From an uncultured Bacillota bacterium (GTDB lineage Bacteria > Bacillota > Clostridia > Oscillospirales > Oscillospiraceae): 11,750 nucleotides of DNA. A program made the position numbers and the translations under genes. Positions 5,938 through 11,705 of this stretch are shown here, one piece after another. The notes beneath the pieces are model-generated. The model did not search any database. It was not told the DNA's origin and saw nothing but the letters and a program-made list of their open reading frames with translations. Positions within the stretch are counted from its first letter, which is position 1; the number at the start of each line of letters is the position of its first letter. Where the stretch lies: NCBI GenBank assembly GCA_937890735.1, contig CALACZ010000130.1, positions 1-11,750 of the forward strand, read 5' to 3'.

Positions 5938-6480
5938 TTACTCCCGCGAGCCGATGCGGCTGATCGCCAGCAGAATGCAGTCCGCGCCCAGCAGCACCAG
6001 ATAGAATGCTACGATATATTGCAGCGACAGCAGCGATACCCACGGGTCAAACAGCATCATCGCGCCGAGGATCAGCCCGAGGATGTTGAGAATGAGCGTG
6101 ACCCAGTACGCCGCTCTGCCCGCAAAGAAGCTGACGGCATTCAGCCCCGCCAGACGCGAGATGCAATGCGCGATGAACCACAGCGGGAACAGCAGGCTCA
6201 GCACCCACTTGCCCGCGTTGGGATACACCAGCAGCATCACGCCCGCCATCACGCTCAGTGCGCCGGAGATGAGCGACACGATCGGTCCAAAGCCGTGATA
6301 GCGCTCCACATGGATATACAGCAGAATGTCCGCCACGCCCATCGCCACAGCGAAAATGCCGTACACCACGATAAAGCCCGTCAGCGCGCGATCCGGACGC
6401 GCAAACGTATAGCCGCCCAGAGCGATCAGCAAAATGCCCAGGGTCAGCTCCAGCCATCCAAACCCGGAACGTCTTTTCAT
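5938..6480 (-). CDS. DUF308/HdeD-like membrane protein (downstream of ftsH)
   Basis: A 180-residue, strongly hydrophobic protein with about six membrane helices arranged as three helical hairpins, the layout of DUF308 (HdeD) proteins: about 10-25 and 34-54, 66-84 and 90-108, 123-142 and 149-173. Each hairpin has glycine-rich first helices such as LELTLGILLIALGG, ISGALSVMAGVMLLVYP and ILGLILGAMMLFDP; the xxP turn after each first helix is a family mark. HdeD in Escherichia coli is linked to acid resistance, but the molecular function of the family is unknown. The ATG overlaps the ftsH stop codon by 4 bases (ATGA), so translation is coupled to FtsH. A second member of the same family lies just upstream of ftsH. 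Confidence 0.85.
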   Translation of the reverse strand: MKRRSGFGWLELTLGILLIALGGYTFARPDRALTGFIVVYGIFAVAMGVADILLYIHVERYHGFGPIVSLISGALSVMAGVMLLVYPNAGKWVLSLLFPLWFIAHCISRLAGLNAVSFFAGRAAYWVTLILNILGLILGAMMLFDPWVSLLSLQYIVAFYLVLLGADCILLAISRIGSRE

Positions 6481-8309
6481 TGCTTGCCGCCTCCCTGCTT
6501 CAGAATGTTCATGAACTCTTCGCCGGTGATCGTCTCTTTTTCATAGAGATATTGCGCCAGTTCATCGAGCTTTGCGCGATTTTCCAGCAGAATGTTTTTT
6601 GCCTTTTCATGCTGCGCCTTCACCAGCTCCACGACCTTTTTGTCGATGCGGTTCTGCGTATCCGTGGAGCACACGAGCGACGTATCGCCGCCGAGGTACT
6701 GGTTGGTGACGGTCTCCAGCGCGACCATATCGAACTCTTCGCTCATACCATAGCGTGTGATCATGGCTCTCGTCAGCTTTGTCGCCTGGTCAATGTCATT
6801 CGACGCGCCCGTTGTAATTTCGCCGAACACGACCTCCTCCGCCGCGCGTCCGCCGGTGAGCGTGGCGATCTTGTTTTCGAGTTCCTGCCTGGTCATCAGG
6901 TATTTATCGCCCGTATCCACCTGCATGGTATAGCCCAGCGCGCCGGAGGTACGCGGGATGATGGTGATCTTCTGCACCGGCGCGGAATGCGTCTGCATGG
7001 CGGCGACCAGCGCGTGCCCGATCTCGTGGTACGCAACGACGTGCTTTTCCTGATCGGACAGCACGGCGCTCTTTTTCTGATAGCCCGCGATCACGACCTC
7101 GATGCTCTCCTCCAGGTCTGCCTCGGTAACGATCACGCGATGGTCGCGCACGGCGTGCAGCGCCGCCTCGTTGATGATGTTGGCAAGCTCCGCGCCGGAC
7201 GCGCCGGACGCCATCCGCGCGATGGTGTGGAAATTCACATCGTCTGCCGTTTTGATCTTCTTGGCGTGTACCTTCAAAATCGCTTCCCGACCGGCAAGAT
7301 CCGGCAGCTCCACCGGCACGCGGCGGTCAAACCGACCCGGGCGCGTAAGCGCCGGGTCAAGCGACTCCGGGCGGTTCGTGGCTGCAAGGATGATGACGCC
7401 GTTATTGCTCTCAAATCCGTCCATTTCGGTCAGCAGCTGGTTGAGCGTCTGCTCGCGCTCGTCGTTTCCGCCCATGTTGCCGCCGCTGCGTTTCTGCCCG
7501 ATGGCGTCGATCTCGTCAATAAAAACGATGCAGGGCGCTTTTTCCTTTGCCTGCGCAAAGAGATCGCGCACCTTGCTTGCGCCCATGCCCACAAACATTT
7601 CCACAAATTCCGAGCCGGAGATGGAGAAGAAGGGCACGTTCGACTCGCCCGCGACCGCCTTTGCCAGCATCGTTTTGCCCGTTCCCGGAGGACCGACGAG
7701 CAGAATGCCCTTTGGCATCGACGCGCCCGCCTCGGTGTATTTATCGGGATTGTGCAGGTAGTCCACGATCTCCTGCAGGTTCTCCTTTGCCTCATCCTCG
7801 CCGGCAACATCGGAAAAATGGATGCCCTGTGTGGACTGCACATAGATCTTTGCGCCGGAGCGTCCTGCGCCGCCGAACATCAGAGCGTCGCGGCCGCCGG
7901 CGCCGTCCATCAGCTTTTTGCTCAGATACTGCCCGATGCCAAAGAAGATCAGCAGCGGCAGGAGCGTACTGAGCAGAAAGCTCAGCACCGGGGACGATGC
8001 ATCCGACGCCTGTCTGGTAAACGTCGCCCCGGCGTCATACAGCCGCTGCGTCAGTGTCGGATCGTCCATTGCGCCGGTGGTGTAGACCTGCTTCTTATCC
8101 TTGTCGGTAAAGACGATCTCATTGTCCTCGACCTCGACCTCGCCGATGTTCTTCTCATCGATCATGCGCATGAACGTGCCGTAGTCGACCTCCTGCACCT
8201 GATTCTTCATCAGCATCGGCGCAACGAACACGTTAAACAGCAGCACGATCAGGATGATGATGCCATAGTAATAGATCAGCGGTTTTTTCGGTGATTTGAC
8301 CTCTTTCAT
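6477..8309 (-). CDS. ftsH: ATP-dependent zinc metalloprotease FtsH
   Basis: A 610-residue membrane AAA+ protease that extracts and degrades membrane and some cytosolic proteins. Domains: membrane segment 1 (about 10-31), an extracytoplasmic domain to about residue 105, segment 2 (about 107-126), a linker, then the AAA+ module with Walker A GPPGTGKT (206-213), Walker B IVFIDEIDAIG, the pore loop motif FVGMGASKVRDLF, and the second region of homology ATNRPESLDPALTRPGRFDR. The protease domain has the zinc motif HEIGH (428-432) and the downstream DIDQATKLTRAM region with the third ligand. All key residues are present, and length is typical (600-660). The ATG at 8309 has GAGGGGGT 6 bases upstream. 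Here it is placed between two DUF308 genes and ahead of glycolipid genes rather than beside tilS/hpt as in many Firmicutes, so it may be an additional, specialised FtsH; a second copy elsewhere cannot be judged from this window. Confidence 0.97.
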   Translation of the reverse strand: MKEVKSPKKPLIYYYGIIILIVLLFNVFVAPMLMKNQVQEVDYGTFMRMIDEKNIGEVEVEDNEIVFTDKDKKQVYTTGAMDDPTLTQRLYDAGATFTRQASDASSPVLSFLLSTLLPLLIFFGIGQYLSKKLMDGAGGRDALMFGGAGRSGAKIYVQSTQGIHFSDVAGEDEAKENLQEIVDYLHNPDKYTEAGASMPKGILLVGPPGTGKTMLAKAVAGESNVPFFSISGSEFVEMFVGMGASKVRDLFAQAKEKAPCIVFIDEIDAIGQKRSGGNMGGNDEREQTLNQLLTEMDGFESNNGVIILAATNRPESLDPALTRPGRFDRRVPVELPDLAGREAILKVHAKKIKTADDVNFHTIARMASGASGAELANIINEAALHAVRDHRVIVTEADLEESIEVVIAGYQKKSAVLSDQEKHVVAYHEIGHALVAAMQTHSAPVQKITIIPRTSGALGYTMQVDTGDKYLMTRQELENKIATLTGGRAAEEVVFGEITTGASNDIDQATKLTRAMITRYGMSEEFDMVALETVTNQYLGGDTSLVCSTDTQNRIDKKVVELVKAQHEKAKNILLENRAKLDELAQYLYEKETITGEEFMNILKQGGGKQ

Positions 8310-8336
8310 AAAGTTACCCCCTCTATACGCAAAATT

Positions 8337-8894
8337 CTAAGCGGCGCGGCGCGGCGCGGTGCTGACCGTGGTCAGCATGGTGATGATATTCAGCGCGCCC
8401 TCCAGAATGAGCGATACGCCCAGAAGCCTGCCAAGCAGGTTCACGCTTGCGCCGGGACGGAAGATGAGCAGGCAGCCAAACGCCGCCGTGACGATCGCCG
8501 CCGCCATCAAAAGCGCCCACTGGCGGATGCCGAACGGACGTGCGTCCGCCGCGATCTGCACCTTGAAAAGCCCGTCCGCGAGGATCAGAATGCCGATCAC
8601 CGTGCAGAAAAAGCTCAGCGTCCCGTCCGTGTGCAGCAGCAGGCTCGCCCCCAGCACCAGCATCAGAATGCCGGAGGACAGGTCGTTTTCAAACGCCAGC
8701 CGGAACAGGTCCTTGGAGAAATACCCGACGAGCTTCACCAGTCCGAACGCAAGCATCGTCAGCCCGCACAGCACCCCGAGCGTCCGCATGGACGCACCCG
8801 GATCGCAGATCACAAGCACCCCCAGCAGGCACAACAGCCCGGACATGACCAGATACCCGATTTTTGCCGTTTTCACCGGCATTGCAGAGCGCAT
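8337..8894 (-). CDS. DUF308/HdeD-like membrane protein (upstream of ftsH)
   Basis: A 185-residue polytopic protein with about six membrane helices in three hairpins. The repeats are visible: LVMSGLLCLLGVLVICDPGAS, SSGILMLVLGASLLLHTDG and AAIVTAAFGCLLIFRPGAS each begin a hairpin and end in a helix-breaking D/P/G turn, the DUF308 pattern. Function in the family is unknown beyond HdeD's role in acid survival. It is the first gene of the minus-strand operon; ftsH follows after 27 bases with no terminator. AGGAGG lies 7 bases before the ATG at 8894; another ATG at 8899 is out of frame and too close to the ribosome site. A GCGGC pentanucleotide is repeated across its last codons (8341-8360). It differs clearly in sequence from the second DUF308 protein, so the pair is not a recent duplication. 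Confidence 0.85.
   Translation of the reverse strand: MRSAMPVKTAKIGYLVMSGLLCLLGVLVICDPGASMRTLGVLCGLTMLAFGLVKLVGYFSKDLFRLAFENDLSSGILMLVLGASLLLHTDGTLSFFCTVIGILILADGLFKVQIAADARPFGIRQWALLMAAAIVTAAFGCLLIFRPGASVNLLGRLLGVSLILEGALNIITMLTTVSTAPRRAA
8341..8360. repeat. Pentanucleotide tandem repeat GCGGC (x3) + GCGGT
   Basis: Four consecutive 5-base units cover the final codons of the upstream DUF308 gene and end next to its stop codon. Since 5 is not a multiple of 3, gain or loss of a unit would change the C-terminal tail and stop position, but only after the last membrane helix. Confidence 0.7.
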
Positions 8895-8918
8895 GGCATC
8901 CCCTCCTTTTTCATTTAT

Positions 8919-8947
8919 AACATAGCACCACGGTTATTTTTCGGCAA
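8919..8947 (-). promoter_or_regulatory. Predicted promoter of the DUF308-ftsH operon
   Basis: On the minus strand TTGCCG (8947-8942) is followed after 17 bases by TATGTT (8924-8919), itself preceded by an extended-10 TGc. The start site would lie about 12-20 bases before the ribosome site of the first gene, giving a very short leader. Confidence 0.55.
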
Positions 8948-8958
8948 TGGGCATTTGC

Positions 8959-8989
8959 GCGCGAGTGTTACGAATTGCCACACTCGCGC
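8959..8989. repeat. 10-bp inverted repeat between the ftsH operon and the lipid kinase gene
   Basis: GCGCGAGTGT (8959-8968) and ACACTCGCGC (8980-8989) are perfect inverted copies separated by 11 bases. The dyad is about 12 bases upstream of the minus-strand -35 and about 42 bases upstream of the plus-strand -35. It has no T-run, so it is not a terminator; an operator for a dimeric regulator is more likely. Confidence 0.6.
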
Positions 8990-9030
8990 CGATTTGTCCA
9001 AAAACGTCACAGACGCGTTTGTTTTGACCA

Positions 9031-9060
9031 TTGCGCCGCGCAGGCGTTTTCGTGTAGAAT
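9031..9060 (+). promoter_or_regulatory. Predicted promoter of the lipid kinase gene
   Basis: TTGCGC (9031-9036) and TAGAAT (9055-9060) are separated by 18 bases. The leader to the ATG at 9122 would be about 55 bases. A closer TTGACC at 9024-9029 is too far (25 bases) from the -10. Confidence 0.5.
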
Positions 9061-9121
9061 GATAAAAACGACGAAAATCCGCAAAATTCGACAGCCAGCC
9101 ACAGGCAGGAAGAGGCGCACT

Positions 9122-10009
9122 ATGACCTACCACATTCTGTATAATCCGCTTGCCGGCGGCGGCAACGGGCTCGCGCGGGCGCAGGAGCTTGCGCAGCATC
9201 TGCCCGGGCAGACGGAGCGGCTCACCGATTTGATGGGCATCTCCGACTATGCCGCGTTTTTTGCCGCCATCCCGGCGGGTGACCGTGTGCTGCTGACCGG
9301 CGGCGACGGAACGCTGAATCATTTTCTGAACAACACCGCCGGCATCGAGCTGCCGCAGGAGCTTTACTACGCCCCCACCGGCACGGGTAATGATTTCTGG
9401 ACCGACCTTGGGCGAAAGCCCGGCGAAAGTCCGCTGGGCATCCGCCCGTACCTGGAAAAGCTGCCGAGCGTGACCGTAAACGGCGTGACGCGGCGCTTTC
9501 TCAACGGCGTGGGCTACGGTATCGACGGCTACTGCTGCCTCGAGGGCGACCGCCTGCGCGAGACCTCCAAAAAGCCCGTCAACTACACCGCCATCGCCAT
9601 CAAGGGTCTGCTGTTTCATTATAGACCGACTTCCGCCACCATAACCGTGGACGGCGTGCAGCACACCTACAAGCACGTCTGGCTCGCGCCGACGATGCAC
9701 GGGCGCTGCTACGGCGGCGGCATGATCCCCACCCCGCAGCAGGACCGGCTGGCAGAGCCGCGCCAGCTCTCGGTCATGGCGTTCTGCACGCCCTCCAAGC
9801 TGACGGCGCTCATGGCGTTCCCGTCCATCTTCAAGGGCGAGCACGTCCGCCGCACCGATATGGTGCAGGTTCTGACCGGGCGCGACATCACCGTGGAATT
9901 TGACCGCCCGACGCCGCTTCAAATCGACGGCGAGACCATCCCGAATGTCACCTCCTATCATGCCGTCTGCTACGCGGACGCGCCCGCCGCAAGCGGCACA
10001 TCACTCTGA
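9122..10009 (+). CDS. Diacylglycerol kinase-family lipid kinase (DagK/YegS type)
   Basis: A 295-residue protein of the DAGK catalytic family, which phosphorylates diacylglycerol or related lipids with ATP at the inner membrane face. The nucleotide-binding domain starts YHILYNPLAGGGNG (3-16), has the glycine-rich LLTGGDGTLNHFLN (57-70, with GGDGT at 60-64), and PTGTGNDFWTDLG (85-97). The C-terminal beta-sandwich includes FLNGVGYGIDGYCC, a VWLAPTMHGRCYGGGMIPTPQQD stretch of the family type and the final QIDGETI motif that closes the active site. Length is typical (290-310). The start is the ATG at 9122, with AGGAAGAGG about 8 bases upstream; the earlier in-frame opening from 8975 includes promoter sequence and is rejected. 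It diverges from the ftsH/glycolipid operon. Its substrate could be the same diacylglycerol used by the UgtP-like enzyme, so the two would compete or recycle lipid (inference). Confidence 0.92.
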   Translation: MTYHILYNPLAGGGNGLARAQELAQHLPGQTERLTDLMGISDYAAFFAAIPAGDRVLLTGGDGTLNHFLNNTAGIELPQELYYAPTGTGNDFWTDLGRKPGESPLGIRPYLEKLPSVTVNGVTRRFLNGVGYGIDGYCCLEGDRLRETSKKPVNYTAIAIKGLLFHYRPTSATITVDGVQHTYKHVWLAPTMHGRCYGGGMIPTPQQDRLAEPRQLSVMAFCTPSKLTALMAFPSIFKGEHVRRTDMVQVLTGRDITVEFDRPTPLQIDGETIPNVTSYHAVCYADAPAASGTSL

Positions 10010-10033
10010 TCATTCCCCCCTCTCTATACCGAA

Positions 10034-10075
10034 CCCCCGGCGCACCGCAATGGACGCCGGGGGCTCAACCTTTTT
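10034..10075 (+). terminator. Terminator after the lipid kinase gene
   Basis: CCCCCGGCG (10034-10042) pairs with CGCCGGGGG (10055-10063) around a 12-base loop. TTTTT follows at 10071-10075, 7 bases after the stem, which is a little far. It lies 24 bases after the kinase stop and separates it from the convergent TetR gene. Confidence 0.7.
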
Positions 10076-10082
10076 AGGAAAT

Positions 10083-10646
10083 TCAAGTCGGCGTCCCGCT
10101 CAGCTTTTTAGCGATTTCCTCCGCAAAACCGTATCGGATGGAGCAGATACGGTGCAGATGCGCAAATACGTCCTCCGGCATTCCCTGCATCATCCAGTCC
10201 ATGATGATCCCGAAGCACTGCCCGCGGTAAAAGCGCACCAGCAGCTCCTCATCCTGCTCACTGAGCGCGTATTTTGCGGCAAGATCCCGGAGATAGCTGC
10301 GCACAACATAGTCGCAGACCTGCATCTGCGCCGTTTCAAACACATCGCGGCTCACGGAATAATAGATGTGCTGGATGGCGGTCTTTTCCGCGATCAGATC
10401 GTACAGGACGAGGTTCAGGCTGTCCTCGATCGAGCTTACGTCGTGGAAGTTTTCCAGCATCTCGTCGATGCGCTCCTTGATGATCTCGCCGAGCAGCGCG
10501 GGGACGTCCTGATAGTGATAATAGAAGGACTTGCGGTTGATCCCGCAGTGCTCCACGATCATTTTGACCGTGATCTCCCGCAGCGGATACTGCTTGAGCA
10601 GCATCCAGAAATTCGCCTTGATCGCCTGCTTTGTAAACGTGGGCAT
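10083..10646 (-). CDS. TetR-family transcriptional regulator
   Basis: A 187-residue one-domain-plus-ligand-domain regulator. The N-terminal DNA-binding domain (about 4-50) contains AIKANFWMLLKQYPLREITVKMIVEHCGINRKSFYYHYQD, with the TetR helix-turn-helix ending in the conserved SFYYHYQD (about 39-46). The C-terminal domain ends in FYRGQCFGIIMDWMMQGMPED, typical of the TetR_C_8/DhaS-like group; the ligand is unknown. The ATG at 10646 has AGGAG 9 bases upstream. It is monocistronic: convergent with the lipid kinase gene and divergent from the tRNA. A promoter with a dyad over its -35 lies just upstream, so autorepression is likely. Its other targets are not evident; the neighbouring lipid kinase is a candidate only by position. 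Confidence 0.93.
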   Translation of the reverse strand: MPTFTKQAIKANFWMLLKQYPLREITVKMIVEHCGINRKSFYYHYQDVPALLGEIIKERIDEMLENFHDVSSIEDSLNLVLYDLIAEKTAIQHIYYSVSRDVFETAQMQVCDYVVRSYLRDLAAKYALSEQDEELLVRFYRGQCFGIIMDWMMQGMPEDVFAHLHRICSIRYGFAEEIAKKLSGTPT

Positions 10647-10687
10647 AGTGCGTGCTCCTGTTCTCTCCGTTGTGCCTCTTCCGCACT

Positions 10688-10716
10688 ATTATGGCACAAA
10701 AAGCGCCGCTGCGCAA
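10688..10716 (-). promoter_or_regulatory. Predicted promoter of the TetR gene
   Basis: On the minus strand TTGCGC (10716-10711) is followed after 17 bases by CATAAT (10693-10688), with an extended-10 TGc. The 5-base arms AGCGC (10701-10705) and GCGCT (10716-10720) flank the -35 with a 10-base spacer, and ATTTCAGAAAT (10729-10739), an 11-base palindrome, lies just upstream. Either could be the autoregulatory operator. Confidence 0.6.
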
Positions 10717-10775
10717 GCGCTGACGAACATTTCAGAAATATGTCGATCCTTCCGCCGTGTTTTTTCATTTTTCTC

Positions 10776-10803
10776 TTGACAAACGGGCGTTTTATGCTAT
10801 AAT
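10776..10803 (+). promoter_or_regulatory. Strong promoter of tRNA-Thr
   Basis: A consensus TTGACA (10776-10781), a 16-base spacer and TGcTATAAT with a perfect -10 at 10798-10803. The start near 10810 coincides with a 13-base palindrome, GCTGTC-T-GACAGC (10810-10822), in the 5' leader that RNase P would remove. Confidence 0.93.
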
Positions 10804-10826
10804 ACAAAAGCTGTCTGACAGCAAAT

Positions 10827-10902
10827 GCTACTGTAGCTCAGTTGGTAGAGCGCGTCATTGGTAATGACGAGGTCGGCAGTTCGAATCTGCCCAGCAGCTC
10901 CA
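10827..10902 (+). tRNA. tRNA-Thr (anticodon GGT)
   Basis: A 76-base tRNA with CCA encoded (10900-10902). D arm GCTC/GAGC (10836-10839, 10848-10851), anticodon stem CGTCA/TGACG (10853-10857, 10865-10869) with loop TTGGTAA and anticodon GGT at 10860-10862, reading ACC/ACU threonine codons. The T arm GGCAG/CTGCC with TTCGAAT is perfect. The acceptor stem GCTACTG/CAGCAGC pairs except for A4 (10830) against C69 (10895), an unusual mismatch. The first two pairs G1-C72 and C2-G71 fit threonine identity; the discriminator is U73. Confidence 0.97.
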
Positions 10903-10907
10903 GAACG

Positions 10908-10945
10908 ATCCTCGAAATCGCGACGATTTCGAGGATTTTTCTTTT
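10908..10945 (+). terminator. Terminator of the tRNA-Thr transcript
   Basis: ATCCTCGAAATCG (10908-10920) pairs perfectly with CGATTTCGAGGAT (10924-10936) over 13 bases with a three-base loop, followed by a T-rich tail TTTTCTTTT. It starts 6 bases after the CCA end. The GNAT gene begins 29 bases later. Confidence 0.94.
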
Positions 10946-10973
10946 ACTTATATGATTGGCGAGGTGAGCAAAA

Positions 10974-11498
10974 ATGAACGACCGTTTGTTTGTGATCGAG
11001 CGCGCGCGGGCTGAGGACGCCGCGCAGCTGCTGGAATATCTGAAGATCGTCGGCGGCGAGACGGAAAATCTCAGTTTCGGCGCGGAGGGCGTGCCGCTGA
11101 GCGTAGAGGCGGAGCAGGATTATCTGCGCGCGCAGTATGGGTCGACCGACAATGCGCAGTATCTTTCCAATGCGGATGGCGAGATCATCGGCACGGCGAG
11201 TCTGAACCGCAAAGCCAATCGGATGCGCCACCGCGGCGTATTCGGCATCAGCCTGAAAAAGGCGTGGTGGGGCTGCGGCGCGGCGTCCGCCCTGACGGAA
11301 GCCATCCTCTCCTTCGCCCGCGAAAACGGCTTTGAGCAGCTTGATCTGGAGGTGCGCAGCAGCAACGCCCGCGCCATCCGCCTGTATGAAAAATACGGCT
11401 TCCGCAAGCTGTGCACGTTCCCGCACTTCTTCAAAATTCATGGAGAATATGTTGATTTTGACCTGATGAATCTCGAGCTGAACGCGACGGCAGACTAA
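10974..11498 (+). CDS. GNAT-family N-acetyltransferase
   Basis: A 174-residue GNAT protein that would transfer an acetyl group from acetyl-CoA to an unknown amine (a small molecule or a protein N-terminus). Family motifs: an N-terminal strand LFVIERARAEDAAQLLEYL (5-23), strands ADGEIIGTASL and HRGVFGISL, the acetyl-CoA pyrophosphate loop KKAWWGCGAASAL at about residues 94-106 (the usual Q/R-x-x-G-x-G/A with W-W-G-C-G), and LDLEVRSSNARAIRLYEKYGFRKL at about 122-145, with the conserved N and YEKYGF. The final segment HGEYVDFDLMNLEL is typical of RimJ/RimL-like and related acetyltransferases. The ATG at 10974 follows GAGGTGA at 7 bases. No convincing promoter lies between the tRNA terminator and the gene, so it may depend on read-through from the tRNA promoter or on a weak AT-rich promoter near 10940-10960. 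Confidence 0.92.
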   Translation: MNDRLFVIERARAEDAAQLLEYLKIVGGETENLSFGAEGVPLSVEAEQDYLRAQYGSTDNAQYLSNADGEIIGTASLNRKANRMRHRGVFGISLKKAWWGCGAASALTEAILSFARENGFEQLDLEVRSSNARAIRLYEKYGFRKLCTFPHFFKIHGEYVDFDLMNLELNATAD

Positions 11499-11520
11499 GC
11501 GGCAGCCTGCTCCGTCCGGC

Positions 11521-11550
11521 GCGCTGTCGGGCGCTGTCGAATCCCGTCGA
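11521..11550. repeat. 10-bp tandem repeat upstream of a promoter
   Basis: GCGCTGTCGG (11521-11530) and GCGCTGTCGA (11531-11540) are adjacent copies differing at one base, followed by a degenerate third unit ATCCCGTCGA. The 10-base period places them on one face of the helix, 11-40 bases before the -35 at 11561. Confidence 0.55.
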
Positions 11551-11560
11551 ATAGATTTTC

Positions 11561-11590
11561 TTGACGAAAACGCCCGAACTTCGCTATAAT
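11561..11590 (+). promoter_or_regulatory. Strong promoter for the gene leaving the window
   Basis: TTGACG (11561-11566), an 18-base spacer and a perfect TATAAT (11585-11590). The start would be near 11597, giving a leader of about 110 bases before the ATG at 11706. Confidence 0.88.
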
Positions 11591-11596
11591 AGCCCC

Positions 11597-11681
11597 AGAG
11601 CAAAGGGAAACGGCACTGCCGCCCCGCTCGTCAGGGAAAGTTTCCGCCCGCAGTTAGCTGCACTGCGGGCGGAAATTTTTT
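11597..11681 (+). ncRNA. Structured leader RNA ending in an intrinsic terminator
   Basis: From the predicted start at 11597 the RNA can fold into a 5' stem GAGC-AAA-GGG-AAA-CGGC closed by loop ACT and the partners GCCG-CCC-(C)-GCTC (11598-11629), with two AAA bulges on the 5' side only. It then has CAGGGAAAG and a terminator hairpin. GGGAAA occurs at 11605-11610 and 11634-11639, and either could pair with TTTCC at the base of the terminator. This could be an attenuator, an unidentified riboswitch or a small RNA of about 85 bases. It matches no riboswitch class whose consensus I can recall. Confidence 0.5.
11641..11681 (+). terminator. Intrinsic terminator inside the leader
   Basis: TTTCCGCCCGCAG (11641-11653) pairs perfectly with CTGCGGGCGGAAA (11663-11675) over 13 bases with a 9-base loop, then six T. 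It lies between a strong promoter and a gene start only 25 bases downstream, so it must control that gene unless another promoter is used. Confidence 0.92.
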
Positions 11682-11705
11682 ATGGAATTTTGGGAGGCTA
11701 CAAAT

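Noticed and set aside
5047..6546. A 499-codon plus-strand open frame across three minus-strand genes
   Set aside because: It crosses gene boundaries of the well-supported operon, and its composition (R, Q, H, A) is that of a shadow frame.
6480..8294. A 604-codon open frame on the plus strand, antisense to ftsH
   Set aside because: It mirrors a gene with every FtsH motif in place. Long antisense frames arise in GC-rich genes that avoid TTA, CTA and TCA codons. The translation is low-complexity, rich in H, R, L and A, with no domain and no ribosome site.
8957..8989. The 10-bp dyad as a terminator
   Set aside because: No T-run follows on either strand, the loop is 11 bases, and it lies upstream of both divergent genes rather than after one.
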